A stretch of DNA of 64,000 bases from Saccharum officinarum (taxonomy: Eukaryota > Streptophyta > Magnoliopsida > Poales > Poaceae), in assembly GCA_020631735.1 (NCBI GenBank), contig CM036159.1:21367511-21431510 (forward strand), written 5' to 3'. Shown piece by piece: positions 23,130 to 34,495 of the stretch; the stretch's first letter is position 1, and the number at the start of each line of letters is the position of its first letter. Under the pieces are notes generated by a model, which made no database searches, was not told where the DNA came from, and worked only from the letters and a program-made list of their open reading frames with translations. The position numbers were made by a program, and so were the translations under genes.

Positions 23130-23570
23130 AGCAAAGCCCATGTTGCACTTAGTATGTTTCAAGTGTCTCAGATGTTTAATCTGGATGTTGCAGGTGTTTC
23201 ATCTTGATGTTATAAAAGTAGATCAGAGTATTGCACATGTTGCAGTGGCTGTAGACGTATGTTTCAAGTGTATATTCCAAATATCTCATTTCGTTTTCCA
23301 GACGTATGTTTGCAAGTGTTTCATCTAGATATTGCATACGTTTTACACATATGAAGTGTTTTCAGGTGTTTTTTTGCAAGTGTTCCATATGCTTGTTTTG
23401 AGTGTTTTAGTGGTTTCGTACGTATGTTGCAAGATGTTTCAAAAGTACATCTAGTGTTGCAGCTAGTGTTTTAAATGCATGTTTCATGTGTTTCATCTGC
23501 CTTTAAACGTATGTTGCAAGTGTTGCATCCGAATGTTTCAAAAGTAGATCGGGTGTTGCATCTCTGTCTT
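23130..23570. repeat. Degenerate minisatellite with atgtttcaagtgttt-type units
   Basis: Variants of atgttgcaagtgtttcat, ctggatgttgca and caaaagtagatc recur irregularly over about 440 bp. The stretch sits between GC-rich flanks and a segment with gcgtccggacgtgggcg near 23838, an arrangement seen in grass repetitive DNA. The element borders were not found. Confidence 0.5.
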
Positions 23571-24611
23571 CGCTTTTCTGCGGCCTCACCTTCGCCTTGG
23601 TGTCTCCTCCTCCTCCTAGCATAGGATGGGCATCCGCCGCTCCTCCCTATCTTCTATATGCTGGCATAACCACCTGTTGTAGTCACCTGCTATAGCTGCT
23701 GACCACGTGCATGCACGTGAGAAGCGGAGGTGCGCGAGCGGGGACTCCCCATGTGCAGTCGGGCGGGTCGGGTGGCATGGGCCCCGCGTAGGCGGGCGCG
23801 GGATGCAAGTGCATGGGGGAGACGAAGTGCAGGCATGGGCGTCCGGACGTGGGCGTTTGTCCAGACGTTCGGGCGCTAGGAATGCCGGTTTAGATTTTCT
23901 CAGCTTTTGTTAGAGTCTAGATTTTACAACCTTTAGGTCACATCCAACTTTACCAACTCATAGATTGGCAAAAAAATACAAAATGCTCACCCTGCTTCAC
24001 ACGTTATTTAAGGTATTATACATAGACAACATGAATATAGTGTGAAGCTATCTTCCCTCTCCTGGTCTAAATAAACTAGTAAAAACGGAAACCAGTGGAG
24101 TCAGAAGGTTTCAATGGCTTCTACTCCTAGGGGTTGCATTGGAGCCGGAGCCTTTGGACGCACCGTTAAAAAGACCAATATTATAACATCAGCTTCCCCC
24201 TCATTGCCATCGTCGGCCTTCCCCAGCTCCCCTCCTTCGCCGCTTCTGGCGAAGCTGCGAGTTCATGAGCAAGTGAATGAACGAGCTGCGAGTGAAGTAG
24301 ATTCATTGAACGAAGAAGGCAGTCTTTCTTTCTCACGAACAAGATCGGAGCACCCAAGGTTAGGCACTCGATTGGATGTTCCCATGCGTACTCTAGAAGC
24401 AAGATCACCCCGCCACGTTCGAAGAAAACGGAAGTGCTAGCAACGAAAGCAGCAGGGCCACGAATCGGATTAACAGATAGGGAGGGATCAGGTTGTTGTT
24501 GAAGTTCAGTAAAGAGCAGGGCCAAGCCGAACCCACAGATTAGCAGGAAAAAAACAATAATCAATGCAAGCCACTGTACCTAAACACAAACATATATTAA
24601 CATCCTCCATA

Positions 24612-26212
24612 CGAGCACTTCAACTCCGTCCTCGGTTCATCCTTCGAACGCACCAGGCGTGTCAACCTCGACGCCATTGGCTTGCCGTCCATTGATCTCA
24701 CCGATCTCGAGACGCTATTCACCTAGGAGGAGGTCCGGGCCGTGGTCATGAATCTGCCCAACGACAAGGCGCCGGGCCCGGACGGCTTCAATGGGCTCTT
24801 CTACAAGAAGGCTTGGAACATCATCAAGGGCGACGTCATGAACGCGCTCTACGCGTTCTGGGCACAGGATGGACGAAGCCTACACCACCTCAACAACGCA
24901 TTCTTGGTACTGTTAAGGAAGAAAGCACAGCCTGCTGAGATCCGCGATTACCGCCCGATCAGCTTAATCCATAGCTTCGGCAAGTTGATCACAAAATGCT
25001 TGGAAAATTGGTTAGCACCGAAGCTTGATGCACTGGTTAGCCGAAACTAGAGCGCGTTTATCAAGGGCCGTTGCATCCATGACAACTTCTGAGCCGTGCG
25101 GCTCTCGTGCAAGGCGCTGCACGCCACAAAGACACCAAGTGTGCTACTTAAAATCGATATTGCCAAGGCATTCGACACCGTATCGTGGACGTTTCTACTT
25201 GAGGTGTTGCTGCACATGGGCTTCGGTCGTCGATGGAGGAACTGGATGTCCCTCATTCTCAGCTCGGCAAGTACAAAGATTCTTCTGAATGGTAACGCAT
25301 GTAGGAGAATTTGTCATGCAAGGGGACTACGGCAAGGTGACCCGCTATCACCAATGCTATTCATCCTTGTAATGGAGGTGATCAACCACACCATCCGATG
25401 GCTGGACCAACAAGGCTTACTCGCTCCGTTTGCGAACGCCAGGCTACCACAATGTGCAAGCATATATGCCAACGACTTGATTCTCTTCGTTGCACCCCGA
25501 AACAGTGACCTGAGCATGTTGCGGACAGTGCTCCAGGTTTTCGGTCAAGCATCAGGGCTCTTCGCTAACTTGGATAAGAGCGTTGCAACGCCGATACACT
25601 GCACTGACGCCGAAATTTAGCTTGTTCAAGAGGCCCTCTCCTGCCAGATCGAGGGCTTTCCGTGTCGCTATTTGGGCGTGCCACTATCCATCTTCAGGCT
25701 AAGGAAGATTGAGGAGCAGGCTCTCATTGATGCGGTCGTTGCTCGCATACCGCGATGGAAAGGGAGTCTGCTCAATGTCGCCGGGCGGACAACACTGGTG
25801 CAAGTAACTCTATCAGCCATACCAGTGCACATGGCCATCGCCTCATGCCTATCCTCCTGGGCAATTGACTGCATTGACAAGCTACGGAGGGGGTTCATCT
25901 GGGCTGGTGCGGATTCGGTCTCTGGGGGACGATGCAAGGTAGCTTGGCCAGTGGTTTGCAGGCCACGCGACCTTGGCGGTCTCGACATGGCTGACCTCCG
26001 CCACGCCGGAGTGGCACTTCCCCTCCGCTAGCCTTGGCTACGACGGAGCGGGCCTGGATGTCGCTGCTGGACAAGGACGATCGCCAAGTCATCGCGGTGT
26101 TCCAGGCCACGACAGCGTCAACTTTGGGAAACGGCAAGACCACGTTATTCTAGACTGATAACTGGCTGCGGGGATCTTGCGTGCGACAGCTTGCTCCTGC
26201 GGTGTTCGCCAC
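24612..26212 (+). pseudogene. LINE ORF2 reverse transcriptase, inactivated
   Basis: One frame runs from 24612 to 26031: NDKAPGPDGFNGLFYKKAW (RT block 1), RPISLI, LLKIDIAKAFDTVSW, RQGDPLSPMLF and the catalytic region ASIYANDLILF. It contains four in-frame stops (TAG 24724, TAG 25048, TGA 25090, TAG 25618). The usual YADD has become YAND, which removes one catalytic Asp. A frameshift follows near 26028; the coding then runs in other frames into the LTR insertion. The zf-RVT part lies beyond the inserted LTR. Confidence 0.88.
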
Positions 26213-26217
26213 AGTAC

Positions 26218-28550
26218 TGAAGGGTCGAGATGGCGGACTAGAGGGGGGTGAATAGCCCTTTCTAAAATTAATCGCGTCGGCAAATCGAAATAAATACGGA
26301 ATTAAAACTATCGGTCTAGCCAAGACTACACCCCTCTATCTAAGTTCACAAGCACCTCACAAAGATCCTAATTATGTAACTAAGGTGCTTTCCTTAGCAA
26401 GAGCTCTCCTAAACAATTCTAGAGTAAGATCACACAAACCTATGCACTAGTACTTTAACAATACCAGGGAGCTCCTACACAATTCTAGTAAGCAAAAGCA
26501 CGAAGCCACCTATGCTCACTAGCAATACTCAATAGCAAGGCAACTAATGTCAAACTAGAGAGCGCAAATTACTTAGCTATACAAACTAAGCAATATGACT
26601 AACAAGGTTACACAAACCAAATTAGCCACGCAACGGGAGCTACTTCTATGCTACACAAGCAAGAAGGTAACTAGCTAACTACACAAGCAAACTAGTTACA
26701 AGAGCAACTACACAAGCACAAGTATATGAATGTAAATAGAACCTTGTGAATCGAAAGCAAACCACTGAGAAGATGTACACAATGTTGACACGGAGGTTTT
26801 TCACCGAGGTTCACTTAGTTGCCACCAAGCTAGTCTCCGTTGTGGTGATACACCCACTTGATGGATCACGAGCTAATTGACTATCAAGAGTCAAACCCTC
26901 AGCGAGTGCCGCACATCCACTCTCAAGATGGGGATCCTCCAAGCCACGAGTTTTACTAGAGTTGCTCTTCGCGATCCCCGTGGGGTGAGCACAATCCCTC
27001 TCACAAAACCTCCTCCGGAGCCACGCACAATCTCCACGCGTGCTTCAACGGAGTCGCAAGCCACCAAGCCGTCTAGGAGGTGGCAACCTCCAAGAGTAAC
27101 AAGCACCACCGGCTTACAACTCGATCACCTAGTGCCACTCGATGCAATCCTCACGATGCAACGCACTAGAATCGCTCTCTCACTCGATCGGATGATCACT
27201 ATCAAGCTCAAGTGAGTTAGAGGGCTCCCAAGCACACCAACACAAAGCCACCAAGGCCTAAGGGTGCTCAGCTACCGGCCATGGCCGGCCACAACATCTA
27301 TTTATAGATCCACAACGAAATAGAGCCGTTAGTCTCCTCACTGGACAAGTTTCAGGTCGACCAGACGCGCCGGTCGAACTGACCGGACGCGCAGGTCAGT
27401 AGCGTGCTCCAACGGCTAGTTTTCACGCGTATAAACTTGTATTGACTGGACGCGCAGGTCACTAACGGGACCGGACGCGCAGGTCGCAGCGAAACAACGA
27501 ACAGAGAGGTTCCAGTAAGCTCCCGAAGCGACCAAACTCGCTGCAGCGTCCGGTCACTTTCGCCCGTGAAAAACACTGACCGGACGTGCTGACCGGACGT
27601 GTCCGGTCACGAGTCCGGTCACAGACCACTCTTCGGTAAAACGCCGATAACTCTTAGCTCCGAACTCCGATTTCGATGATCTTGGATATTTTAGAAAGCT
27701 TACTCAGAGGGCTACACAACCCACTAAAGCACTTGATCCAATTCATAATGGATCAAAGCAGTATTCCACTCCAAGAGCCATCCTAGTGTCCGGAGAACAC
27801 CGAAAAACCTTTCTCTCTTCTCCAAGTTGATCAACACCAACTCCAACACCTTCTCCTTTGCAAATGTGCCAACACCACCATGTGTAAAACACCATGTGCA
27901 TGTGTGTTAGCATTTTCACAATCATTTTCTCGAAGAAGTTAGGCACTCAACTTGCCTCGCCACTCGATCCTAACACGTATGCAAAGTTAGATCGCTCAAG
28001 TGGCACTAGATGACCAATATGCAAACAAGTTTGCCTTTCTTAATAGTACGGCCATCTATCCTAAACCCGGTCATCAACTTCTCTATACACCTATGACCGA
28101 TAAAATGAAAATGTCCTAGGTTATACCTTTGCCTTGCGCATTTCACTCCATCTCCTCCGACGTTGATGCAACACATGCACTAACCATATCACAAATGATA
28201 TGATCCACTTCATATCATCACGTGACCGTATTGGTTCATCGATCTTGACCTCACTTGCTCTTCACCGTCTCACGGTCCATCGGCGCCAAGTCTTGCTCAA
28301 GCTTCACTGTCTCACGGTCCATCGCTCCAAAGCCTCCGACTTGTCCTTCACACTTACAATCGGTCCGTCAAGCCAAGCCTCATCTTGATCTTTGCCACCT
28401 TGGTCATATGACTCCATGTCATGTCTCATATGCAATGAGCTCCTTCATGACACCATTACCCGTGGACTAATCCCTGTGTATCTCATATTTAACACAATTA
28501 ATCCACCTAAGGTTGTCACTCAATTACCAAAATCAAACAAGGACCTTTCA
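26218..28550 (-). mobile_element. Solo LTR (reverse orientation) inserted in the LINE
   Basis: It starts tgaagggtcgagatggcgga and ends aaggacctttca. A perfect 5-bp duplication AGTAC lies at 26213-26217 and 28551-28555, and LINE coding resumes right after it. It belongs to the same LTR group as those at 9963, 11136 and 14265 (tagaggggggtgaatag near the start, ccaagccgtctagg at 27064, CpG-rich gaccggacgcgcaggtc motifs at about 27352-27625, an aatagagccgtt promoter context). It has no internal genes and is the most diverged of the four. Confidence 0.87.
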
Positions 28551-28555
28551 AGTAC

Positions 28556-29253
28556 CGAGGAGGAGGAGGCACATCTCAGTGGCTGATGCACTCCAGGGAA
28601 GGACCTGGGTGCGGCACATTACAGGTCCAAGAACAATGAGACTGTTGCTCGAGTTCTTCAACCTCTGGAATTTGATCGAGCAGGTTCAGTTGTCGCCGGG
28701 TGTGCCGGATACTTTTTCGTGGAAGCTTACTCTCGATGGTCAGTACTCTGCATCATCGGCTTACGGCGCCATGTTTGTCGGCTCCTCTACTCCTCTTGGA
28801 GCAAAGCTACTCTGGAAGACGTCCGCACCACACCGTGTCAGGTTCTTCTTTTGGTTGGTTTTGCATAGACGGTGCTGGACGGCGGACCGCCGCTGACGTC
28901 ATGGCCTCCAAGACAACGACATTTGCATCATTTGCGACCAGGACGCTGAGACGATGGATCATATTCTGTTGGGCTGCATTTTCAGCCTCGAGGTCTGGGA
29001 TATCGCCTTGAGAAGCTACCGGCTAAACAACAATGTAGCGGTACAGCAGCAAGACGTCATGACTTGGTGGACGACGACGAGAAAGCAGCTGCCGAAGGAG
29101 CTTCGCCGCGGATTCGACTCTCTTGTCCTCCTCACGAGCTGGATGCTTTGGAAGGAGCCGGCGGAGTTGGGAGCGGCCATCAGGCTTGAGGCTGATCTCT
29201 GGGTTGCTGCGGGCTATAAGCGCCTGGCTGTGCTTCAGTCGCGTGTAGCATGA
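28556..29253 (+). pseudogene. LINE ORF2 C-terminal part with zf-RVT domain
   Basis: Continues the LINE after the LTR insertion: an RRRRHISVADAL stretch, WKLTLDGQYSASSAY, then the zinc-binding zf-RVT region KTSAPHRVRFFFWLVLHRR and CWTADRR. A frameshift near 28890 moves the Cys/His part (CIICDQDAETMDHILLGC-like) to another frame, which ends at TGA 29251-29253. A normal-looking LINE C terminus, but broken. Confidence 0.82.
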
Positions 29254-29440
29254 AGCTGCTCTTTAGTCGCACTGTGTATTATCATGTAATCGCAATCTCG
29301 TGCGGATTAGAGGTAGCCTAGGGAGTTGTCTTGAGCTTTGGTAATCTACGGTTTACCAACAATAAGGGTGTAGTACCAAACTCTTTTCCTGCTTAATGAA
29401 ATACGTGCTCGCACGTTCTCGGAAAAAAACATCCTCCATA

Positions 29441-32400
29441 AGAATAGACCACCATTGTTCGCTACTCTCCCGCACTTAGTTTCCACAACAACGACTTAGA
29501 TTAACTTTCTTTACCAATGCAAATATAAACCAACCGATGACAATGTTTTTTTTAAGAATTTTGAAGGGGCTTGTGCCCCCCCACCCCAACCCCACACACA
29601 GTGAAATTTATTAGTTGAAGGAAACAAACAAAAGTAGTACATGCTTACACAGACTTAAAAAAACAGAACAACACGGGCGGGGAAGATCACGAAACAAAAG
29701 AAGGCAATTATCTAGAAGAAAAGAATCAAATGATCATGTCAAATTCATGCATATGCAAATATGGCGTATCTGACGTCACATCACTTTGCCCCCACCCTGT
29801 TTGTTTCATCTATCGTGTCCGTGTGTGTGTGTGTGTTTGCAAACTCATCACATGCTCCTCAACAGAATATCAACAAACTCTTAAGAGGTTAAGCATGCAT
29901 GCATCACAATAACCGCATGGCCGGCCATCATCGTCCTGGCTGGTTCACTGACCCGACCATATATACGTACGTAGCATCTTTCTTCCAAGCAACGCGCACC
30001 CCGGCCGGCCAATGCAGGGCATTGCAGCAGCACGCTTTTGAAAGCCGTTGTCATATCCGCTCTCTCCCAGGCTCCCAGGCTCCCAGCTGACCTGATTTGC
30101 TCCAGACACCATAGTGACACACTGCGTGCCACTGCCACCAAAGTACTAGTGTCCCTAGCGCCGCGCGCGCTGACGACGTTCCGATCGATCCTGAGTTCCC
30201 GACGTTACGCAACGGTGCCGGCCCAAAACCGCGGGCAGGTTCGATGAACCGGCAGAGACAATGCGGACGGATTAAGCGTCTTGGTTCATCACTTTGATGG
30301 TTGATAGACCCCGTGGCCACGCACTACACCGCTATCCATGGAGCTGGCCGGCCGCTTATAGCTTGGAGTACGTGACGATCGATCGAGCCAGCGCGCGAAC
30401 TAGTTTGGCAGTGTTATATAGACCGAGACGCAAACGCAAGCAGCAGGGTCGTTGTTAGTGCCTGTGAGCTGGAACGCATGCGTGCATGGATTGATGGAAA
30501 TTAACAAAGCGGCCGCTTAGGTGAATTAGACGGCCGGGTCGATTTCGGCGCGTTGCAGGATGATGGTGATGAGATTGGTTGCTATCTATAGCAAGCAAAG
30601 GTGAATGCGTGTAGCCCATCGATCCGCCATGGGTCTGTCTGTCAGTCGTCGATGATGGCTGATGAGTCAACGGCACGGCGCCTGATGCTTGCGTGCGTGT
30701 CACCCACTCACCCTGTGGTTCGTTTATATACAGCGGCTGAATTTTCAGCGCTGTGCCACGACCACACCACGACGATAGCGTCTCTCTTGATCCCAACTTT
30801 CAGGGGGTAATGTTTTGTCAAAATCAGCTCATTTTTGGTGCATGTAGTCCTAGACTAGATAGTACATCTACGCGTATTTGATACTCCAAGTGAAGGAAAC
30901 AAATCAATTACACAAATCAATGATTAGTACTAGCACAAATTAATGAGTGAAATGCATGGTACACTGCAAGGGCTGGGGAGGAAAGAAATTTCTAACTGAA
31001 ACGGTTATTACGGTTAGGAATCTTAGCTAGACGGCAGGTGCGCAATAGTAATGGCAACACATATATCCCGAATCCCATGCGGAATCCATTCCATTTGAGA
31101 CATTGCAAGTAAGTTACGCACAATTAATCAGCCTTTATTGCTACCAGAAACGGAAACCTTCAAATTTATTTGTAAACGCAGGAGATGCTGTTGATCCGAA
31201 TATTCTCTCGGATTCTGATAATCCATATTGCATTGTTTAAATACTATATTTATTATTGTGCAGCGTTATATCCGTCAATATTACTACTACTGCACCTTAA
31301 TTACTACACCAAGGATCCCACAATATCTACACGCCGATTATTCGAATCGCATCCGGTTTTATTTGCATCGTCTTAATTTAATTCTGACCTACTTGAATTA
31401 TTGCTTGATTTCATTCACCCACCATCTTATTCATTGCGTTTTACTACCAAAATTAGTATAACATATCCTAAATGGCTAAATGTGCATATGTAGCAGATTC
31501 TATTGATTCCGAATATTCTGCGCCGGCTGATTTAATTCTATCAGGTTTAGTTTGCATTGATTACCGCACATATATTGAGTGTTAGCTTTGAAGGTATGGC
31601 AGTGAAAGACAAAATTAGCAGTGCCTGATTCTTGAATCTTGAACATGTACGCACGCGACAGAAGAAAGGAGCGAGCGAGCGAGAGAGAGATGTGGGAAAT
31701 AAATGACTTTGCCTTCAGCTTCGTCTTAAAATTCTGGTCAAACACAAGCTTTGAACTCGTCTATACAAACGTTGAAGGAAGAAAAAAAAACATACAGCAC
31801 TTTGCGGCGGTACGGATAGTAAATTTTTAAAAACGTTTCTGAATTTTTTAATACAATACGCGGGGACTGACAAATGAGGATCCGACTCGGTGGTGTCACT
31901 CACATGCCAGCGGCCCAGCGCATGTGGTCCTCGCCTCGGTATTCCCTCGCGCGGTGTTTGCATGTGCAGGTCGCTGCACGGTCGCACGTGTACGTACGTA
32001 CTCAGCCTTGGTAACAAAATACTGGAGTACTACTGTACTCTGGGAGCATTTGAAAATTAAAAAAATCCAATTAATTTTACATCCCTAACGTACGTGTAAG
32101 AGTACCATTTCCTATAGTTTCGGGTTCAATAACATAGCAAAAACAAGTACTAGAATTGCTGTGCTGTATAAATGACGTCAGATACTATATGTTCTCTCGC
32201 CCTTTTTTTTTTTGGAAAATTGTAGGGAAAGGAACCTCCCCCACTCGCTTACTCTGAGCACAGAAATGGACTCTCGTGTGACCGTGTCAATCAGTTTGGT
32301 ATACGCTTTTGCTCTTGTTATGTCAGTCAAATATACTACGTACTATATTTGACAATGGCTAGTGTGATACGATTCCATTTATGTAAAAAGTAATTTGGGG

Positions 32401-33682
32401 AAACCCTAAAACTGAAGGCAGTATTTCCAAATTAAACGCAATATTGAATTATGCACTTGGAGTTTTTGTGTTCCTGTTTCAATCTTATTAGGCAGGTAGA
32501 TATTTGACAAGATGGTCTAGAAAAAATTCTTTTGCCGAGTTTCACAAGGTCTAGAATCTTTTGTCAAGGTATGTTCCAAAGGTGAGATTAAGGGGACCAC
32601 ATTTGTTGTCTTCTTTGTTATCCATGCATGAGCGAGTGACTAAAATATAAGATTTCAAACGAGTGGCTGAGTATAGATAATCCTCCTATATTTTGTATCC
32701 TATATATACTCGATCGAGTACGATCTTGGAGGTCAGTACAAAAGAACGCCCAGAATATATGGACGATGACGAGGCGAGTATGTAGACGACAACAACAACA
32801 AACTAAACTTGTGCGTGGATGATACAGTCAGAACAAATAGATCCCTTTCATTTTACCATAACGAGAAATGCATGACACCTTTTGCCTTGCCGCAGAAACA
32901 TTTGTCAAACCATCATCCATTTTCACGATCACGACAAGTCAAGATTCGGCCAAATTTTCGTCGAGGCGAAATTGGGCGAACGCCGAAAGCGAAGGCGGTA
33001 CTACTGTATATCCAAACTCCGTCAGTGAAGTTTCTAGCTTCACCTTCAACCAACGTACGTGGTGGTTCATTGAACCTGGACGCTTTGTTTTTCTTTTCCC
33101 AAACCGTGTCCAGGTCCATTCCGTAAAATGCCTTGGCACGGCCTTGGCGTGAGGTTTTTCCGGCCCCCGACCCCGAGATAAGAAAGCGAACCTTGCAATA
33201 GACCAATAGTTGGGCGCCTCGGCCCTCGGACAACCTCGGAGCTCGTGTGGATGCCGTGGTTTTCCTATTGGCGCGTCGCCGCCACGACGCCATTGTCTCA
33301 CCGTCCACTGGCCAGCAGAGGACAGGAGTGAAAGTGGGAGTCGCCGCAGCTGGTGGTTTCGTGACAACCAAAGACCCCAGTGGATCCGATGATGCAATTT
33401 GCATGACTTGTACAGCGGCGTATTCTGCGAGCCATGGCAATGTTGATCTGGTCTGGTCTGGTCTGGTCACACTCACACACATTTTTCCACGCTCGTTTCT
33501 GAGAGCAAGACTACGAACGAAGACCTGCTCTGTTTTCTCCGATGTAACTGCTGACGATTCACTCAAAGTTGTAACGGAGATTTCAAACCGTTGCCGGTCC
33601 CTGGCCCTGTTGGCCGGTTAGGGCGTTAGGCTAACGCATTTGCACACGCACAAATCGCCAATGCGTTACAACAAAATCTTAA
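29441..33682. other. Intergenic stretch without a recognised gene
   Basis: Only short frames without known domains were seen. A 217-codon minus-strand frame at 33566-32913 is the longest; it shows low-complexity, arginine-rich sequence with no family match I recognise. Small features: a (GT) run at about 29819-29836 and ctggt repeats near 33450-33467. Confidence 0.45.
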
Positions 33683-34022
33683 GGGCAGTTTGGATTCTTT
33701 CATGGGAGGAATTGAAATCTACTTAATAAATAGACTATTTGATTTGGAATTTGACATTCCATTACTTTTCAAAGTTCACATATAAGCCTATCATAAATTT
33801 ATAGGGTGAGAGGTGAAAATTATAAATCTATAGATCAGCACGCTATATTTTTAATTTGCAATTTATAACATGCTCTTCTACGATAGAAATGCAGCACACA
33901 AGTATTTCTCTCGTATAGATAATAACTAAATATAATCGATATACAATCATATTAGCTTAATTAATATATATCTAAATTATGATTATTAAAATAAATTTAA
34001 TTCTAAGGATCCAAACGGGACC
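33683..34022. repeat. Tourist-type (PIF/Harbinger) MITE, 340 bp, TAA duplication
   Basis: Left end gggcagtttggattc and right end ggatccaaacgggacc are inverted repeats, flanked by TAA on both sides (33680-33682 and 34023-34025). The interior shares ggaattgaaatctact and ataagcctatc with a second copy at 41005. It lies about 470 bp upstream of the peptidase-like gene start. Confidence 0.82.
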
Positions 34023-34384
34023 TAAAAATAATCCTACATACCATACAAATAATATTTGCACCACAAATCTGGTGGAAAGAAAATTGTAGCCAAACAGAGA
34101 AGAAACACAAGTGGAAAGGGATCGGAGGTCGGAGGAAGGAAAGCGGCACCCTGAGAAAGACCCGGGAAGTGGAGGTGACGCGCGCAAGCACAGTCCAAAA
34201 CAACCCGCGCAATCACCGCTCGCCGGTAGCCCCGCCCCCGTGCCCGTTGGCCAGCCCTGCGCCCCTGCCATACCATATGCTAGCGGCTAGCCCAGTAATA
34301 AAAAAATAGAAATAATCCGCAAAAAGAAAAAATCGGGGGCGAAAAAAACAATTAATTTCCCGAGGGAAAACCGCTCGGGCTTGC

Positions 34385-34392
34385 TTTAAATA
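34385..34392 (+). promoter_or_regulatory. TATA-like box of the gamma-glutamyl-peptidase-like gene
   Basis: tttaaata lies about 105 bp upstream of the ATG at 34496 and marks the change from AT-rich intergenic DNA to a CpG-rich 5' region. A transcript start near 34415-34425 would give a 5' leader of about 75 bases. Confidence 0.55.
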
Positions 34393-34495
34393 GCGGCCTG
34401 GCCTCGCCGGCTCTCTCCCCATTCCTCTCCGCCCCCTCTGCCACCCTCAAGCGAGGGCCACCTTCGATCCCCGCCTGCCCGCGCCGCCGCCAGCC

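Larger units (their letters stand above)
20017..24598. other. Repeat-derived intergenic stretch without a recognised gene
   Basis: Contains two MITEs, a GC-rich tandem duplication and a degenerate minisatellite (each listed separately). Frames at 20606-20827, 21550-21828, 23707-23913 and 24114-24440 have no recognisable domain. A minus-strand frame 24564-24181 begins with a hydrophobic stretch (IIVFFLLICGFGLALLF) but shows no gene context. Confidence 0.45.
24612..29427 (+). mobile_element. 5'-truncated LINE (L1-type) with 13-bp target duplication, split by a solo LTR
   Basis: The sequence aacatcctccata occurs immediately before (24599-24611) and after (29428-29440) the element, a perfect 13-bp duplication. 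The element is LINE ORF2 from the RT N-terminus to the 3' end, about 2.48 kb once the inserted LTR at 26218-28550 and its 5-bp duplication are removed. The 3' tail is tgctcgcacgttctcgg followed by a short A run. The 5' end starts in ORF2, so the endonuclease and ORF1 are absent. Confidence 0.9.

Noticed and set aside
24181..24564. Minus-strand frame starting with a hydrophobic helix
   Set aside because: No continuation, no domain, and no transcript-like signals; could be a relic but not supported.
32913..33566. 217-codon minus-strand open frame
   Set aside because: Arg/Ser-rich, no domain, no promoter or splice context; the overlapping frames on both strands are also open, which points to GC-driven lack of stops.
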